DNA from: Erodium maritimum
Lineage: Eukaryota > Streptophyta > Magnoliopsida > Geraniales > Geraniaceae
Assembly (NCBI GenBank): GCA_963921825.1
Contig: OY997590.1
Span: 55,976,012-56,040,011 of the forward strand
Length of the DNA: 64,000 nucleotides
Direction of reading: 5' to 3'
Shown: one piece after another, positions 32,847 through 43,289 of the stretch
Position numbering within the stretch: position 1 is the first letter of the stretch
Layout: every line of letters starts with the position of its first letter
Made by a program: the position numbers and the translations under genes
Notes under the pieces: generated by a model
Database searches by the model: none
Seen by the model: the letters and a program-made list of their open reading frames with translations, nothing else
Told to the model about the DNA's origin: nothing

Positions 32847-34392
32847 TTTTTTTTTGATAAGCTCGAAAAATTTTATTGATAAGAACGAATCCAAAAAAGA
32901 GACGGAATGCCCTGGTTCAAGAAGAAACAGGGTTAAAGAGTCACGCTTACAAAGGAGTTCTGCTATGGGGGAACTATAAGGACAGACCTTAACCCAAAAA
33001 CAGAGCAAGCCAAAACAAAAAACGAAAAGACAACAGTCACAACTAGATAGCGGATTTCTGGCGCGCCTTATGAGATGCCTTCCACAATGTTGAAACGGGG
33101 GGTGCTGTCTTCAAATTACGTTCCCGAGTCAACGAACGAGCTCTCGAACGAGTAACAACAGTATAAATAGAATGCCGGCTTTGCCGAGGTTGAAGGAGAG
33201 CGTCCTTCCAGGGACTACTCTCCTTCTCTTCTGCTTCCACCGGAACCTCCAATCCTTCAATAACCGCAGCTACCGAATCTGTCGCCACCTCCTTCGTAGA
33301 GCCCTTCTCAACTGGGCCTAACAAGACAGTACCGCCCAAATTATTGGCTACAAACGCCCCTTCAGACATTGCAGGCACAAGTGACACGATTGGAGCATCA
33401 ACCTTACAAGGTTGGGCTTCAACTAAGCCCAACACTGTAGCGCCGTCTTCCACGCGCGTCTCTGGTTCCAATTCCAGATTAGAGTGCGGTACAACACGCG
33501 ATTCCAAGGATGCCAAATCCTCAAGCGATTCTGTGCGATTTACATCAGATAATCCTGCCGAAAATACCTCACCAGAGTCGTAATTAGGACTCGAGATCTG
33601 ACGAGAATCGCGGAACGAAAGGAGTTGTGCTATCTGCGCGCGGATCTCCTCCGTCAGCCAATCAACCACCAACGTCGATCTCCGATCATCGGCCAGTAAT
33701 AGCTACAGCAGCTTCCCATCCTCCATTGGTGCCACAACCCTTTTAGCCGGTGACAGGACCTTTTCCGGTCGAGCTCCAGTACTCTGTTTTCGGAAACAAC
33801 CACTGGGCAAGCTTCGAATGGGATCAACAAGCCCTAAAGACTTTTGAGCCACACTACTCTCCGTCCCCAAAGAGTCCTGCTCCTGCGAGCCACACGAATC
33901 AAAAGCCAGAACAACAGATTTGTTCAGGCTCTGTTGAGAAAGCGTTGACTGCTTAATCGGAAACGGTTCTTTTTCTGGACGAGCCAGAGCTACAAAAAAG
34001 ATAAAACCTTTGTACTTGTGCCCATTGTAAGCAGCAATTGCCCCTTGAGCGTCGACCGGCGAAAAGAAGTCTACAAAACCAAAGCAACGACCTTTCCGGT
34101 TGGGTCTTTTTATCGCAATGGCTGATTTAATCGCTCCAAAAACCCCGAAGATTTCTCGGATCCAACCATCAGAGGAACCGAAAGGTATGTTGAAAACAAA
34201 GATCTTCGTACCTTGCACTGCCGAAGAACTCGCGTCTGTCACTGTCGTCTTCGTCGCCGGAGCAGAGGTGACAATCATGCCTTGATTCTTCTTCGTTGTT
34301 GCCGATGAAGTAGAGATCTGGTTCGGAACAGGATCAGAGACCCCAAATCGCACCACACTCTGATGCACCATACCTAAAGCCTGCATCAGTTC
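32847..34392 (-). mobile_element. RRM retroposon, copy 2, inserted in the LARD LTR
   Basis: It is bounded by TCTTCCACTCTTTC at 32833-32846 and 34393-34406. The other LARD LTR has a single TTCTTCCCCTCTTTCAATC at about 42363-42382, an exact empty site. On the minus strand the element ends CGAGCTTATC plus nine A. Size 1546 bp. It contains one RRM-protein frame and no RT or endonuclease. Confidence 0.93.
33043..34386 (-). pseudogene. RRM-domain protein of the retroposon, one in-frame stop
   Basis: The two visible open pieces (34386-33706 and 33702-33043) are in the same frame, separated by one TAG at 33703-33705, so a single change ends an otherwise about 446-residue protein. RNP2 reads KIFVFNIPFGSSDGWI at about residue 57 and RNP1 KGRCFGFVDFFS at about 91, followed by YKGFIFFVALARPE: one RRM of normal length. 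The middle is Ser/Pro-rich. The C-terminal part holds EEKESSPWKDALLQPRQ and TVVTRSRARSLTRERN, shared with the other copies. The start is close to the element's 5' end, so the N-terminus may be 5'-truncated. Confidence 0.85.
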
Positions 34393-34406
34393 TCTTCCAC
34401 TCTTTC

Positions 34407-35320
34407 AATCTCTAGCCTTAATGCTCTTAAAAATCCACCAAAAGAAACCCACTTGTGTAGCCAACAATGGAGTTTGTCTCCAAAAATCAACACCCAAATA
34501 AATCTCAAAAATGGTTCACTACCCACAAAATAGTGTTTCTCAACAAATAATAGAAGATAAGAAGCTTTTTATTTAATTCTAAAAAAAAGAAATAAAATCA
34601 AAACTATACAAAGGAGGCTCTCCCAGTTTCGTGTGCTCTAGTTCTGTGTACTCGCTGCTCAAAAAAAATGGTGAAATCCCTCATGGCTTGGTGCGGCGCT
34701 GAAACAAAAGGAAGGGAATAGGGCAACACTGTGGACACGCGTCAGGGAAAGAGAGGGCTGCTGGAGTGGACATGTGTCGAGAAGGGAGAGGGGAGTAGAT
34801 GGGGACAGGTGGCGAGCACTAGGGGAATGGCGGCTGGGTTGCCACGCAGGAGGAAAGGCGGGTCCAGCGCCACGTGTCGACAACAGGAAGGAGGCGGCTT
34901 GTCTGGCGGCTGGGGGACGACGCCACGTGGCGCGAGTTGGGGTGAGCGGCGGCTGGCCTGGGACTCGTGTCAGCTCCTGGTTTGTGGCTCTATTTTTCAT
35001 CCTTTTTCGCTATTTTGCTCGTTCCGGCTTCGTTTGAACTCCGATCGGTCTCGTTATTGCGCCAAAAAATTTCTCTTTTCAATACCTACAAAACAAGACC
35101 TATCATGAATATATTTCAAAGCGATCAAAATCGACCCTCTTGACGGTCCACAAGCACGAATCACCCAAAATACATCGGTTTTCCATTCAAAAAACACCGA
35201 AAAAATAGAGAAACACAATTATTCATGCTAAATCTAAATATATGATAGAGAATCGGGACCAAAAGCCTGTATAACTCGATATAATGTGGTCCTTTTACGT
35301 GTTAAAATGCACGTGCATCA
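34407..35320 (-). other. LARD LTR remainder
   Basis: Noncoding LTR sequence. Frames of 125 residues here and at 42703-43080 look alike only because the LTRs are copies. It includes the phrase CTTCGTTTGAACTCCGAT, also seen as a relic near 8195. Confidence 0.7.
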
Positions 35321-35336
35321 ACACCCCACACTTAGA
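35321..35336 (-). promoter_or_regulatory. Polypurine tract of the LARD element
   Basis: On the minus strand AAGTGTGGGGTGT directly precedes the 3' LTR start TGATGCAC. A second similar motif lies near 39838-39850 within the noncoding interior. Confidence 0.7.
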
Positions 35337-35635
35337 CTTTTCTCGTCCCGAGAAAACTAAACAAAAATAAATATAAACTAACTAAGATAAATGCCAAGAT
35401 AAACCCCGCGATACTATCTCCGTAGGAGGAGCTTGGCGACTCTGGGTTATTCAAAGCAGTAAATATGCATATGCTGACTCGACTAGACAAAAATTCTCGT
35501 GCAAATACACAAGCAAATTAAAGACCGAAAAATTAAGACTCAAAGAAGGTGTGTGCTTACACTTGGATTTTATCGGCAATTTGACCTAGAGCATGCATAA
35601 GGAATAAGATCTCTCATCATTCTTTTCTACTTTTC
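35321..35635 (-). other. LARD interior next to the 3' LTR
   Basis: Noncoding. It contains the purine tract and then sequence that is interrupted by the family C LTR at 35636. Confidence 0.6.
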
Positions 35636-35740
35636 TGTGAAGACCGCTTCAAAAAAAAAAAAAAAAACCCTGTTGGGTCGGACCGGACCCGACCAGCAAC
35701 CCGGCCAGGCCAGACCCGGCCCGGGCAGGCCGGCCACCCA

Positions 35741-35834
35741 CGTCTGGGCCGCGCGGCCCATCTCTGAGAAGCCCATGTGTGAGGCCCGTTTAAGGGCTCG
35801 AGTATAAAAGGGAAATTTTAGGTCTGAAACCCTA
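35741..35834 (+). promoter_or_regulatory. LTR promoter: GGCCCA boxes, TATA box, telo-box
   Basis: Visible are TGGGCC (35745), GGCCCA (35755), GCCCAT (35771), a TATAAAAG box (35803) and AAACCCTA (35827). Site II (TGGGCC/GGCCCA) plus telo-box is a known promoter arrangement of plant ribosomal-protein and cell-cycle genes. Its function in this LTR is inferred. Confidence 0.65.
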
Positions 35835-37595
35835 AAATTTCCCTCGATTCTCTTCGTCTTCTCCTGCAGCCTCACCCGTCCCTCTTCCCTCACTCCTTCT
35901 TCTTCGTCTTCTTCGAGCCTCTGCCGACCCAACTCCCTTCGTCGCCGTCTCCTCTCCGTCCAGCCACCACCGAGCCCCCATCTCCGCCCAACCGCGCCAC
36001 CACACCGCCGCCCTCGCCATCTCACCTCGCCGGAAACCGTCCTCTCCGACCTCCCCTTCGCCTCCGTCTTCTCCTTCATCCGATTCACGGCCACGCCACC
36101 ATCAAGCCGTCGCCCTCGTCCCCTTTCCCTCATCTCCGTCCAACCACGCCACCACCGAGCCCCTCTTCTCCGTCCAGCATCGACCGCCCCACCGCCGCCT
36201 CCTTCGTTCTCCGCCCCTCACGCTCGCCACCGTCCAGATCTAGCCAGCCGCCGCCCCGAGCCACCACCTCCGGCCAGCTCGGGTCCCCGACCATCCTCTC
36301 CCGTCTCCCTTCTCCTCTTCGCCGTCCGCACGGCCGGCAAGCTCAGTCGAGCCACCACTACCGCCGCTTCCACAGCCCGCCACCGTTCGTTCCCACGGTT
36401 AGGCTTCGACCAGCTACGCCCTTACCGGTGGTCAGCCGGTTTTGAAAACCGAGTCCCCGTTATTTTTTTCGTTACCGAGTTATTATTCCCTTTACCGCTA
36501 TTCTATGCTGTTCTGGATCTGGCTCGGTTTAAACCGTTGTCATTTTGAATCTAAATCGTAAAGAAATCAAAGAAAGTGAGAAGTTGTTGATATGTTTCAA
36601 AACTAATGAAAATTATCGGTTAAAAGGGAAAGTAATTAAAAACGACTTAGATCCGTTAAATGAGAAAACGAAGTTGTTTTAAACGGAAAGAAAATCAGAG
36701 TTTAATTAAAAAGGAACTTATTTGAAACGAAAAAAAATCGTCTAAGGGAAAAAGGGGAAAAAGGAAATCGGTTTCGAGTTCTTAAGAAAAAATGATAAAA
36801 CTAGGTCTGGTTAAATCAAACGGGTTTTTAAAACGAAAGTCGGTTAAGATTAAACTTGATTTAAGTTAAGTCGAAAGGGGAAAACGAACTCAGATCGGAT
36901 TTAGAAAGGCTTGGACCAAAATATCGAGTTTGGAAAAGAACAGGAAAGAATCGTTCTGTTTTAAAAAAATCAAAGACGGTTGAGTTAAAATTGGTTTTAG
37001 CTGGGTTTTGGATCAACCTGAGTTCGGTGCGCGGGTGCTCGAACTCGATTCGTCGTAATCCCACTTTTATCCCGCTCGAGTGGGAAAGAAAATTGTCGGA
37101 TTTAAACTGGACTAATCGTGACCTTTAACTTAACGGCGGAACCGTTATTAATCTATGGCTTTGTGTTTCCTTTAGCGTCCGGCTTAAATCAAAGTGGAGC
37201 CCGGAGGTAGCGAGCCAGAACGTCAGCAGCTAGGAAACATAGCGGTTGCTCTTCAGTTGAGGTAGGGAAAAGTAGCCGGATCTCGGCCCTGACTGGGGAA
37301 AGTTAACAATAGAATTGCATGTGACACCGGGGTGTCATGGGTTGAGTAGGTTTATTTAAATATCAGAAATGCATGATACGAAGTCGTAGCAATTATTAGA
37401 AAAGCATGATACGGGATTGTAGCGTTTAAGAGAAAAGCATGTGACACTTAGTAGTGTCGTAGGAACAGAGAACGTAGCGATAATTGATTTACTGGAGGCA
37501 TATGACCATGCCCGGAGGTTGTTGGTGAAACTAGTGATATTAGGACTGTTGGAGGCGTCGAGTATGCCGGAGGTTGTTGTGCGTTATTTGTTGTC

Positions 37596-37746
37596 GAGTT
37601 TGGGTGGCCTTGAGAGCCAGTGTTATTTGTTGTCGATTTTGGGTGGCCTTGAGAGCCCGTGTTATTTATTGTTGAGTTTGGGTGGCCTTGAGAGCCCGTG
37701 TTATTTGTTGTTGAGTTTGGGTGGCCTTGAGAGCCCGTGTATTTAA
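37596..37746 (+). repeat. Tandem repeat, about 36-bp unit
   Basis: Four units contain TTTGGGTGGCCTTGAGAGCC and TTATTTGTTGTTGAG. A related array occurs in gypsy LTR B at 56335-56540 and 63425-63640. Confidence 0.88.
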
Positions 37747-37998
37747 ATTGGTGTCTTGAGTGGCCGTGAGTGCCGTGGGGTTGTTGAACCCGATTCTTGA
37801 CCGTTGGTGTGTCTTGAGTGGCAGTGAGTGCCGTGGGGTTGTTGAACCCGAGCCTTGACCGTTAGTGTGTCTTGAGTGGCAGTGAGTGCCCGTGGGGTTG
37901 TTGAACCCGAGTCTTGACCGTTGGTGTGTCTTGAGTGGCAGTGAGTGCCCGTGGGGTTGTTGAACCCGAGTCTTGACTGTTGAGGTGTCTTGAATGGC
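37747..37998 (+). repeat. Tandem repeat, about 60-bp unit
   Basis: About four units contain GTGTCTTGAGTGGCAGTGAG, GTGGGGTTGTTGAACCCGAG and TCTTGACCGTTGG. Long minus-strand frames across it are translation artefacts of the repeat. Confidence 0.88.
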
Positions 37999-38049
37999 CT
38001 TGAGTGCCTGTGTGATTGAATTTTCTTGTAATTGTGATTGCGGATCCCG

Positions 38050-38225
38050 GTAGGTTGCAAGCATTCTTTGGCTGGCCTGACCAAATTTGAGTATCAACGG
38101 GTTGCAAGCATTCTTTGGCTGGCCTGACATGGTTTGAGTAACACAGGTTGCAAGCATTCTTTGGTTGGCCTGGTCCGAGTTGAGTATCACAGGTTGTAAG
38201 CATTCTTTGGCTAGCCTGATCCGTG
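38050..38225 (+). repeat. Tandem repeat, about 55-bp unit
   Basis: Four units contain GGTTGCAAGCATTCTTTGGC and TGGCCTGA, separated by GAGTATCA-like spacers. It differs from the two preceding arrays. Confidence 0.85.
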
Positions 38226-38505
38226 TTAGTATGAGTGGGAGAGGTTACTGAGCAGCTGGTATGCGATCCTTTGGGATCTTGTTTGGTGTGCGATCCTTTG
38301 TGATCTGTTTGGTGTTGTGTAGCTGTCGTTTGAGTCCTTGGGAGAGGTCGTCAATTGTTGTGTCGGGTCTACTTACGTGGTTGAGCGTCGAGTCGGTCGA
38401 GGAAGGTCAACGTGGGTGTTTGTCAGTCGGAGTACTTGAGTTGGGGACGGTGATCCCCGGAGTTGAGTTTGTTGTGGGTGTTATAGGCTTTGTCTGCTAA
38501 TTATG

Positions 38506-38578
38506 CCGTAGTCAGTCTGTTATCCGCGGTGGTGAGCGAACGCTCACCCCTAGCTTCTTTTCCTACAGGTACCGTTCG
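38506..38578 (+). promoter_or_regulatory. Conserved LTR hairpin plus acceptor-like site (family C)
   Basis: GTGAGCGAACGCTCAC can fold as a 7-bp stem with a 2-base loop. TAGCTTCTTTTCCTACAGG follows, which looks like a polypyrimidine tract and 3' splice site. The same block is present in families A, B and D. Its function is unknown. Confidence 0.7.
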
Positions 38579-38820
38579 TAGGCTGGACTAGGTGAGCTTC
38601 TGAAGCTTGAAGAGCTTGAAGCGGGTTTCTGGGTGTTTTGAGTCTAGCGACGGATACCATGTTTGTGCTCCACTTGTTGGGACGTGTTTTGAGTGTAATT
38701 ATTATTTTGTTGAACTAAACTGGTATTTTAAAGTGATTCAATGAAAACAGGTTTCAAGTGTTTGTATGTTTTTAAAACGTTCGCGTCCCGAGTTCGGTTT
38801 ACTGAAATTGGGGCGTGACA

Positions 38821-40288
38821 GCTCACCAACCAATTTTTACATGTTGTAGATTAAGAGTGTATGTGTAGTGGTTTACAAGATGAAGTGCAATAACTAGAAA
38901 GATTTCAAGCCTAATTATTGTCATTTAGCCATTTGCTCTCTCGATTCTACATAACATAGTACTAATCAAGAGAATAACATAATCTCATTCACAAATCTTA
39001 TGAGTGGGCGTTGTCATGCAATTACGTTGCCTTGGGACTACGCGAATGGTAAACTTATCTAGTTCCTTTACGAGTCAAGTGGTAGATCAAAGTTTTGCTT
39101 GGTTTTTTCGATTACGTGTCGAAACTTTGGATCATTAAGCTAGGCTGGGGGTTCACCTTTTATTACGCTATGATTAACTCAAGACATGAGGGTCTCACTC
39201 TGCATAGCGATCCGCCGCAGCCCCTCAAGCCTTTGTTAATACACAGATTTTATTGGATCCCTTTTCCCCGGGACCTATACTCAATTCCCCGTGCACAGTG
39301 TGTGTGATTTTGAAAAATTGGTACCACAAACGCACAATGAGACTAACCACTTGAACTCGACTAGATTTCTAATCTACCGAAACGCATAGTTCGATCCCAA
39401 GACAGCAAGCATGTGGGCTCAACCTCCTCTACATGCAACAAGTGAAATAAGACTAGTATCCCTTAACTAGGGCCACTATATGCAGAAATCAAGATAGAAT
39501 CAGGCCGGTGACAATAAAAAGAATTGAAACCTAACCACATCTAACATTTGGTGTGACCACCTTTTCGTGTTAAGGCATCTAGCATCACAAAATCATCATG
39601 AACCCAATAAGCAATATAGCACAAACACAAAATACAGCTCATTCATACTATCAACAGTAAAACATCCAAACATTCCTCACAAATCCTCAATCATGAAAGA
39701 TCTACTCCCGGCTTACTCATACAGGCCACAATTGCACATCCAAGGTTTACACACAAAATAAAGACCCAAAAAAAAAATTACACCAAAAATGCATGAAGTG
39801 CAGCATAGAATGTAAACATATAAATGCAAAGCATCACACCCCACACTTTAAACCTAAGCACTGTCCCCAGTGCGACTCTAAACACATATTTACAAATAAT
39901 TACACATGCACCCGATAGATGATAACAATAAACACCCACACTCAGAGTCAGGCAATATACAAGTCAAGAAATCCTATATGCACGGTCTGTCAACACAATA
40001 ATTCGGGTGCTCAGCACCCCCAGATAGCATATAAGAAATACAATAGCGGTAAACAATTGAAAATAGAAAGGGAAGAGATACTGCCCCTCGAAGAACCGCT
40101 ACTCGACTTGTAAGCCGCTGTGGGAATCCTAACGTGCATGGATGGACGGAAAGCTCCTCGCCCGTGAGAACTTCTCAGAAGCTCGGCGCCATGGCATGTG
40201 ACTAAACCGCTCATACTCTCCATCCATTGTTGGGGTGCCTCCCAACTAGCGCATTTGTTTAACGTCGTTAGCTCGACATGTAGGAGGC
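38821..40288 (-). other. Noncoding interior of the LARD element
   Basis: No coding frame. It includes a purine/pyrimidine motif like the PPT (CACACCCCACACTTTAA, about 39836) and, near 40228, TGGGGTGCCTCCCAACTAGC, a phrase common at the end of the pol region in Athila/Tat-like elements. Its right side touches the end of the LARD ORF. Confidence 0.6.
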
Positions 40289-41422
40289 TCAATCAGGAGG
40301 CCTCCCAAGAACCTCATACTTCCATTGCGTCCTCCTCTTCAAGTGTGGATGTGAAGGCGGGAGAAGGAGCACAATGAAATAAAAGAACCTCTTCCTTGAT
40401 TTCTGCACAAACTCCAAACTCAAGGCCAATATCATCAAGCTTGCTTTAACAGAATAATCATGATTAAAATCATCTTCGCATAGCTTGGGAGGGATTTGAA
40501 TCCCATGAATCGGAAAATACATATGCCCGAAAGGGTCAATAGAATCCACCGAAATAGAATAATAGCTCACAAACGGGGAATGAGAACTAGCAAATGAATC
40601 AAAAACTTTATGCTCAACATTAAATTTATAAATCAACGGAATAGGTTGAACATAAAGAATTGATTTGCTAGAATCTAAAAATGAATCTCCCACACTAAAT
40701 GGAATTTCGACATCATGCTCAATGTCTAACAATATAAAATCAATAGGAGATTCAAACATAACCCCTCTCTTGAGAGCATCTTCCATAGTACCCCTTGGAT
40801 ATCTAATAGATCTGTCAGCCAACTCTATGGATACTATGGGAAGATTTGGCTCAACAAGAGTTTGTGAACTATATTCTACAACTGTACACTCAGTATTTAC
40901 ATCTATAGAATCCAATGCATCAACACTACATAGAGAATCAATTGTCATAATAGAAGAGGGATAAGAACTTGGTACCTCACATTCCGCACTTACCTCTAAA
41001 CTCATGGGTGAATCACAAGTTTCTTCTTCTGTTGTGTCACATAAGTGCTCGGAATGATCATCCTCAATGTGGACTGCTTGATCATCAAAGTTTGTCTCAT
41101 TAATCAATTGCACGAGATCATTCATTTGAACTTGAAGCTCTTGGACCATGGACGCTTGTTCCTCTTGTTTCCTCATCATCTCGTCCATCTTGTCCATCTC
41201 ATCATGTCGCTTTTCCTCCTCAAATCGGTTTGGAAAAGCTAGACAAAAATCCTCTTCACTAGGCAATTCAAAAGTGGAAGCGTCGCCCCAATTTTGACTA
41301 TAGTCCCTTGAATGCAAAAGAACCTCGCAATTGTAAAAATAATGATCATTAGCTCCACATATATCACAATTCCCATTATTAGGGAACCAATTCTCCATAA
41401 AAGCTATGATGCAAAGAATCAA
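40289..41422 (-). CDS. LARD-encoded protein: zinc knuckle, coiled coil, protease-like remnant (377 aa)
   Basis: An uninterrupted frame of 377 residues lies between the PBS and the noncoding interior. A perfect CX2CX4HX4C knuckle, CDICGANDHYFYNC, occupies about residues 19-32. A charged, coiled-coil-like helix (EEEKRHDEMDKMDEMMRKQ) follows, with an acidic linker. Then comes LADRSIRYPRGTMEDALKR and IDFILLDIEHDVEIPFSVG, which corresponds to the second half of the retropepsin region of Athila/Tat polyproteins. The Asp-Ser/Thr-Gly active site is not visible and ILGRPF is changed to FSVGDSF. A capsid domain is missing. It may bind RNA; its function is unknown. The alternative start MENWFPNN is nine residues in. 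Confidence 0.75.
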   Translation of the reverse strand: MILCIIAFMENWFPNNGNCDICGANDHYFYNCEVLLHSRDYSQNWGDASTFELPSEEDFCLAFPNRFEEEKRHDEMDKMDEMMRKQEEQASMVQELQVQMNDLVQLINETNFDDQAVHIEDDHSEHLCDTTEEETCDSPMSLEVSAECEVPSSYPSSIMTIDSLCSVDALDSIDVNTECTVVEYSSQTLVEPNLPIVSIELADRSIRYPRGTMEDALKRGVMFESPIDFILLDIEHDVEIPFSVGDSFLDSSKSILYVQPIPLIYKFNVEHKVFDSFASSHSPFVSYYSISVDSIDPFGHMYFPIHGIQIPPKLCEDDFNHDYSVKASLMILALSLEFVQKSRKRFFYFIVLLLPPSHPHLKRRTQWKYEVLGRPPD

Positions 41423-41493
41423 CTAAAAGAAAAATATATACAAGAATGAAACAGACGTAGCACAAACTATATAGCAAGGGTCGCCTAATTGCT

Positions 41494-41510
41494 CCCCGGC
41501 AACGGCGCCA
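41494..41510 (-). promoter_or_regulatory. Primer-binding site of the LARD element
   Basis: On the minus strand it reads TGGCGCCGTTGCCGGGG, the site well known from Athila/Tat-like and LARD elements of plants. It differs from the initiator-Met type used by the other LTR elements here. Confidence 0.82.
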
Positions 41511-43289
41511 TAAAACTTGACGCCCTGCGGGTTTTAAACGCAAACTTGCGCACGGCAAGTGCACCTGCTGTCAAGTAGTAATCGGATTTGAAGTCCGGAA
41601 TATCGAGCCCAAAGGAGCAATAGACAATCACTCACTATTCAAAGCTTGTAGCTAAACTGTTTCGGTAAAAATCGAGTTTTTATGTTTTGAAAATAAACCT
41701 ATAACGAAGAAAAAGCAAATACAGAATTTAACAGAGAGTTTTCTTATCTTGAATCAAGTGAAGAGAGATCAAGGGCACGGGTTCATCGAGTTCATTCCAT
41801 AAAATTGAATACGTTCGATTGTAGCGATGTCGATTTATTTTAGTGGCAACGAGTTGTCTCTACTCTAGTCCTAACTTCTTTCGAATGATTCGGACCCTAA
41901 TGGAATCTAACCACCGAGTTCTTTCGAATCACGATGTAGGAAGACCCAAAGCGTTTAGTTCTATGACAACTTCTAACTTTCGACTAAACTAGTCTATAGG
42001 TATTGCAATTGTATTAACCCCGCTAGTTCTAGCTAGGATTTAAATCCAACCTATGATCGATTTTTGACTTAATTAGAATCCTCCTCTTTCGAGCGACGAA
42101 TCCTAATTCGAAACAATTACCAAGCCTACACGGGAGGTAAAACAGTAAGCACAAATCAATCATAGACACTAATACAAATCAACAACACCACAATCGAAAC
42201 ATTCAAAATATGGAAATCCCTACTCTAATCCCCCATAACCCTAGAAATTGGGGGTTTAGGTGTTCATGGTGAGAAAATGCAAGGATGAAAAAAAGCAAAC
42301 AATTAAACTCATAATAAAGTTGAAAGTTGAGATACAATCACCGAATTAGTTGTCCAAAGCTTGTTCTTCCCCTCTTTCAATCTCTAGCCTTGATGCTCTT
42401 GAAAATCCACCAAAAGAAACCCACTTGTGTAGCCAACAATGGAGTTTGTCTCCAAAAATCAACACCCAAATAAATCTCAAAAATGGTTCACTACCCACAA
42501 AATAATGTTTCTCAACAAATAATAGAAGATAAGAAGCTTTCTATTTAATTCTACAAAAAAGAAATAAAATCAAAACTATACAAAGGAGGCTCTCCCAGTT
42601 TCGTGTGCTCTGGTTCTGTGTGCTCGCTGCTCAAAAAAAATGGTGAAATCCACCATGGCTTGGTGCGGCGCTGAAACAAAAGGAAGGGAATAGGGCAGCA
42701 CTGTGGACACGCGTCAGGGAAAGAGAGGGCTGCTGGAGTGGACATGTGTCGAGAAAGGAGAGGGGAGTAGATGGGGACAGGTGGCGAGCACTAGGGGAAT
42801 GGCGGCTGGGTTGCCACGCAGGAGGAAAGGCGGGTCCAGCGCCACGTGTCGACAGCAGGAAGGAGGCGGCTTGTCTGGCGGCTGGGGGACGGCGTCACGT
42901 GGCGCGAGTTGGGGTGAGTGGCGGCTGGCCTGGGACACGTGTCAGCTCCTGGTTTGTGGCTCTATTTTTCATCCTTTTTCGCTATTTTGCTCGTTCCGGC
43001 TTCGTTTGAACTCCGATCGGTCTCGTTCTTACGCCAAAAAATTCCTCTTTACAATACCTACAAAACAAGACCAATCATGAATATATTTCAAACCAATCAA
43101 AATCGATCCTCTTGACAGTCCACAAGCACGAAACACCCAAAATACATCAGTTTTCCATTGAAACACCGAAAAAACAGAGAAACACAATTATTCATGCTAA
43201 ATCTAAATATATGATAGAGAATCGGGACCAAAATCCTGTATAACTTGATATAATGTGGTCCTTTTACGTGTTAAAATGCACCTGCATCA
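41511..43289 (-). repeat. 5' LTR of the LARD element
   Basis: About 1.78 kb. It is nearly the same as 31980-35320 without the inserted retroposon, and so provides the empty site for that insertion. Confidence 0.88.

Larger units (their letters stand above)
31980..35320 (-). repeat. 3' LTR of the LARD element, interrupted by an RRM retroposon
   Basis: Matches 41511-43289 on both sides of the insertion. It ends (+ strand) in ACGTGCATCA next to the purine tract at 35321. Confidence 0.88.
35636..38820 (+). mobile_element. Solo LTR of gypsy-type family C inside the LARD interior
   Basis: It begins TGTGAAGACCGCTTC and ends GAAATTGGGGCGTGACA, like gypsy elements A and B. It holds a promoter-like block (35741-35834), a GC-rich leader-like block, three kinds of tandem repeats (37596-38230) and the conserved hairpin/acceptor-like block (38506-38575). 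There is no adjoining PBS or internal region. The flanks TTTTC and GCTCA do not match, so either the duplication is lost or the copy formed by recombination between two insertions. Confidence 0.8.
31980..43289 (-). mobile_element. LARD-type LTR retrotransposon with one intact ORF
   Basis: The LTRs are 41511-43289 (5') and 31980-35320 (3', enlarged by an RRM retroposon; 1.78 kb without it). A PBS follows the 5' LTR and a purine-rich tract precedes the 3' LTR. The interior has a single open frame (41422-40289), long noncoding stretches and a nested gypsy-type solo LTR. RT and integrase are absent, so it depends on another element. The outer boundary near TAAAACTTGACG is uncertain by 7 bp, and I found no matching 5-bp duplication. 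Confidence 0.8.

Noticed and set aside
34731-35108. 125-aa frame conserved at 42703-43080
   Set aside because: Both copies are LARD LTRs; identity is due to LTR duplication. The frame is GC-rich and overlaps another open frame of 87 aa.
37666-38203. Overlapping minus-strand frames with repeats such as FNNPTGTHCHSRHTNGQ
   Set aside because: They are translations of the 60-bp tandem array in three frames. No start context or family similarity.
37596-38230. Array of regular repeats resembling a CRISPR locus
   Set aside because: Units are contiguous and degenerate with no unique spacers, and they lie inside a plant retrotransposon LTR.
35631-38825. A 5-bp target duplication for the family C solo LTR
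   Set aside because: TTTTC and GCTCA do not match, and shifting the ends by a few bases gives no pair.
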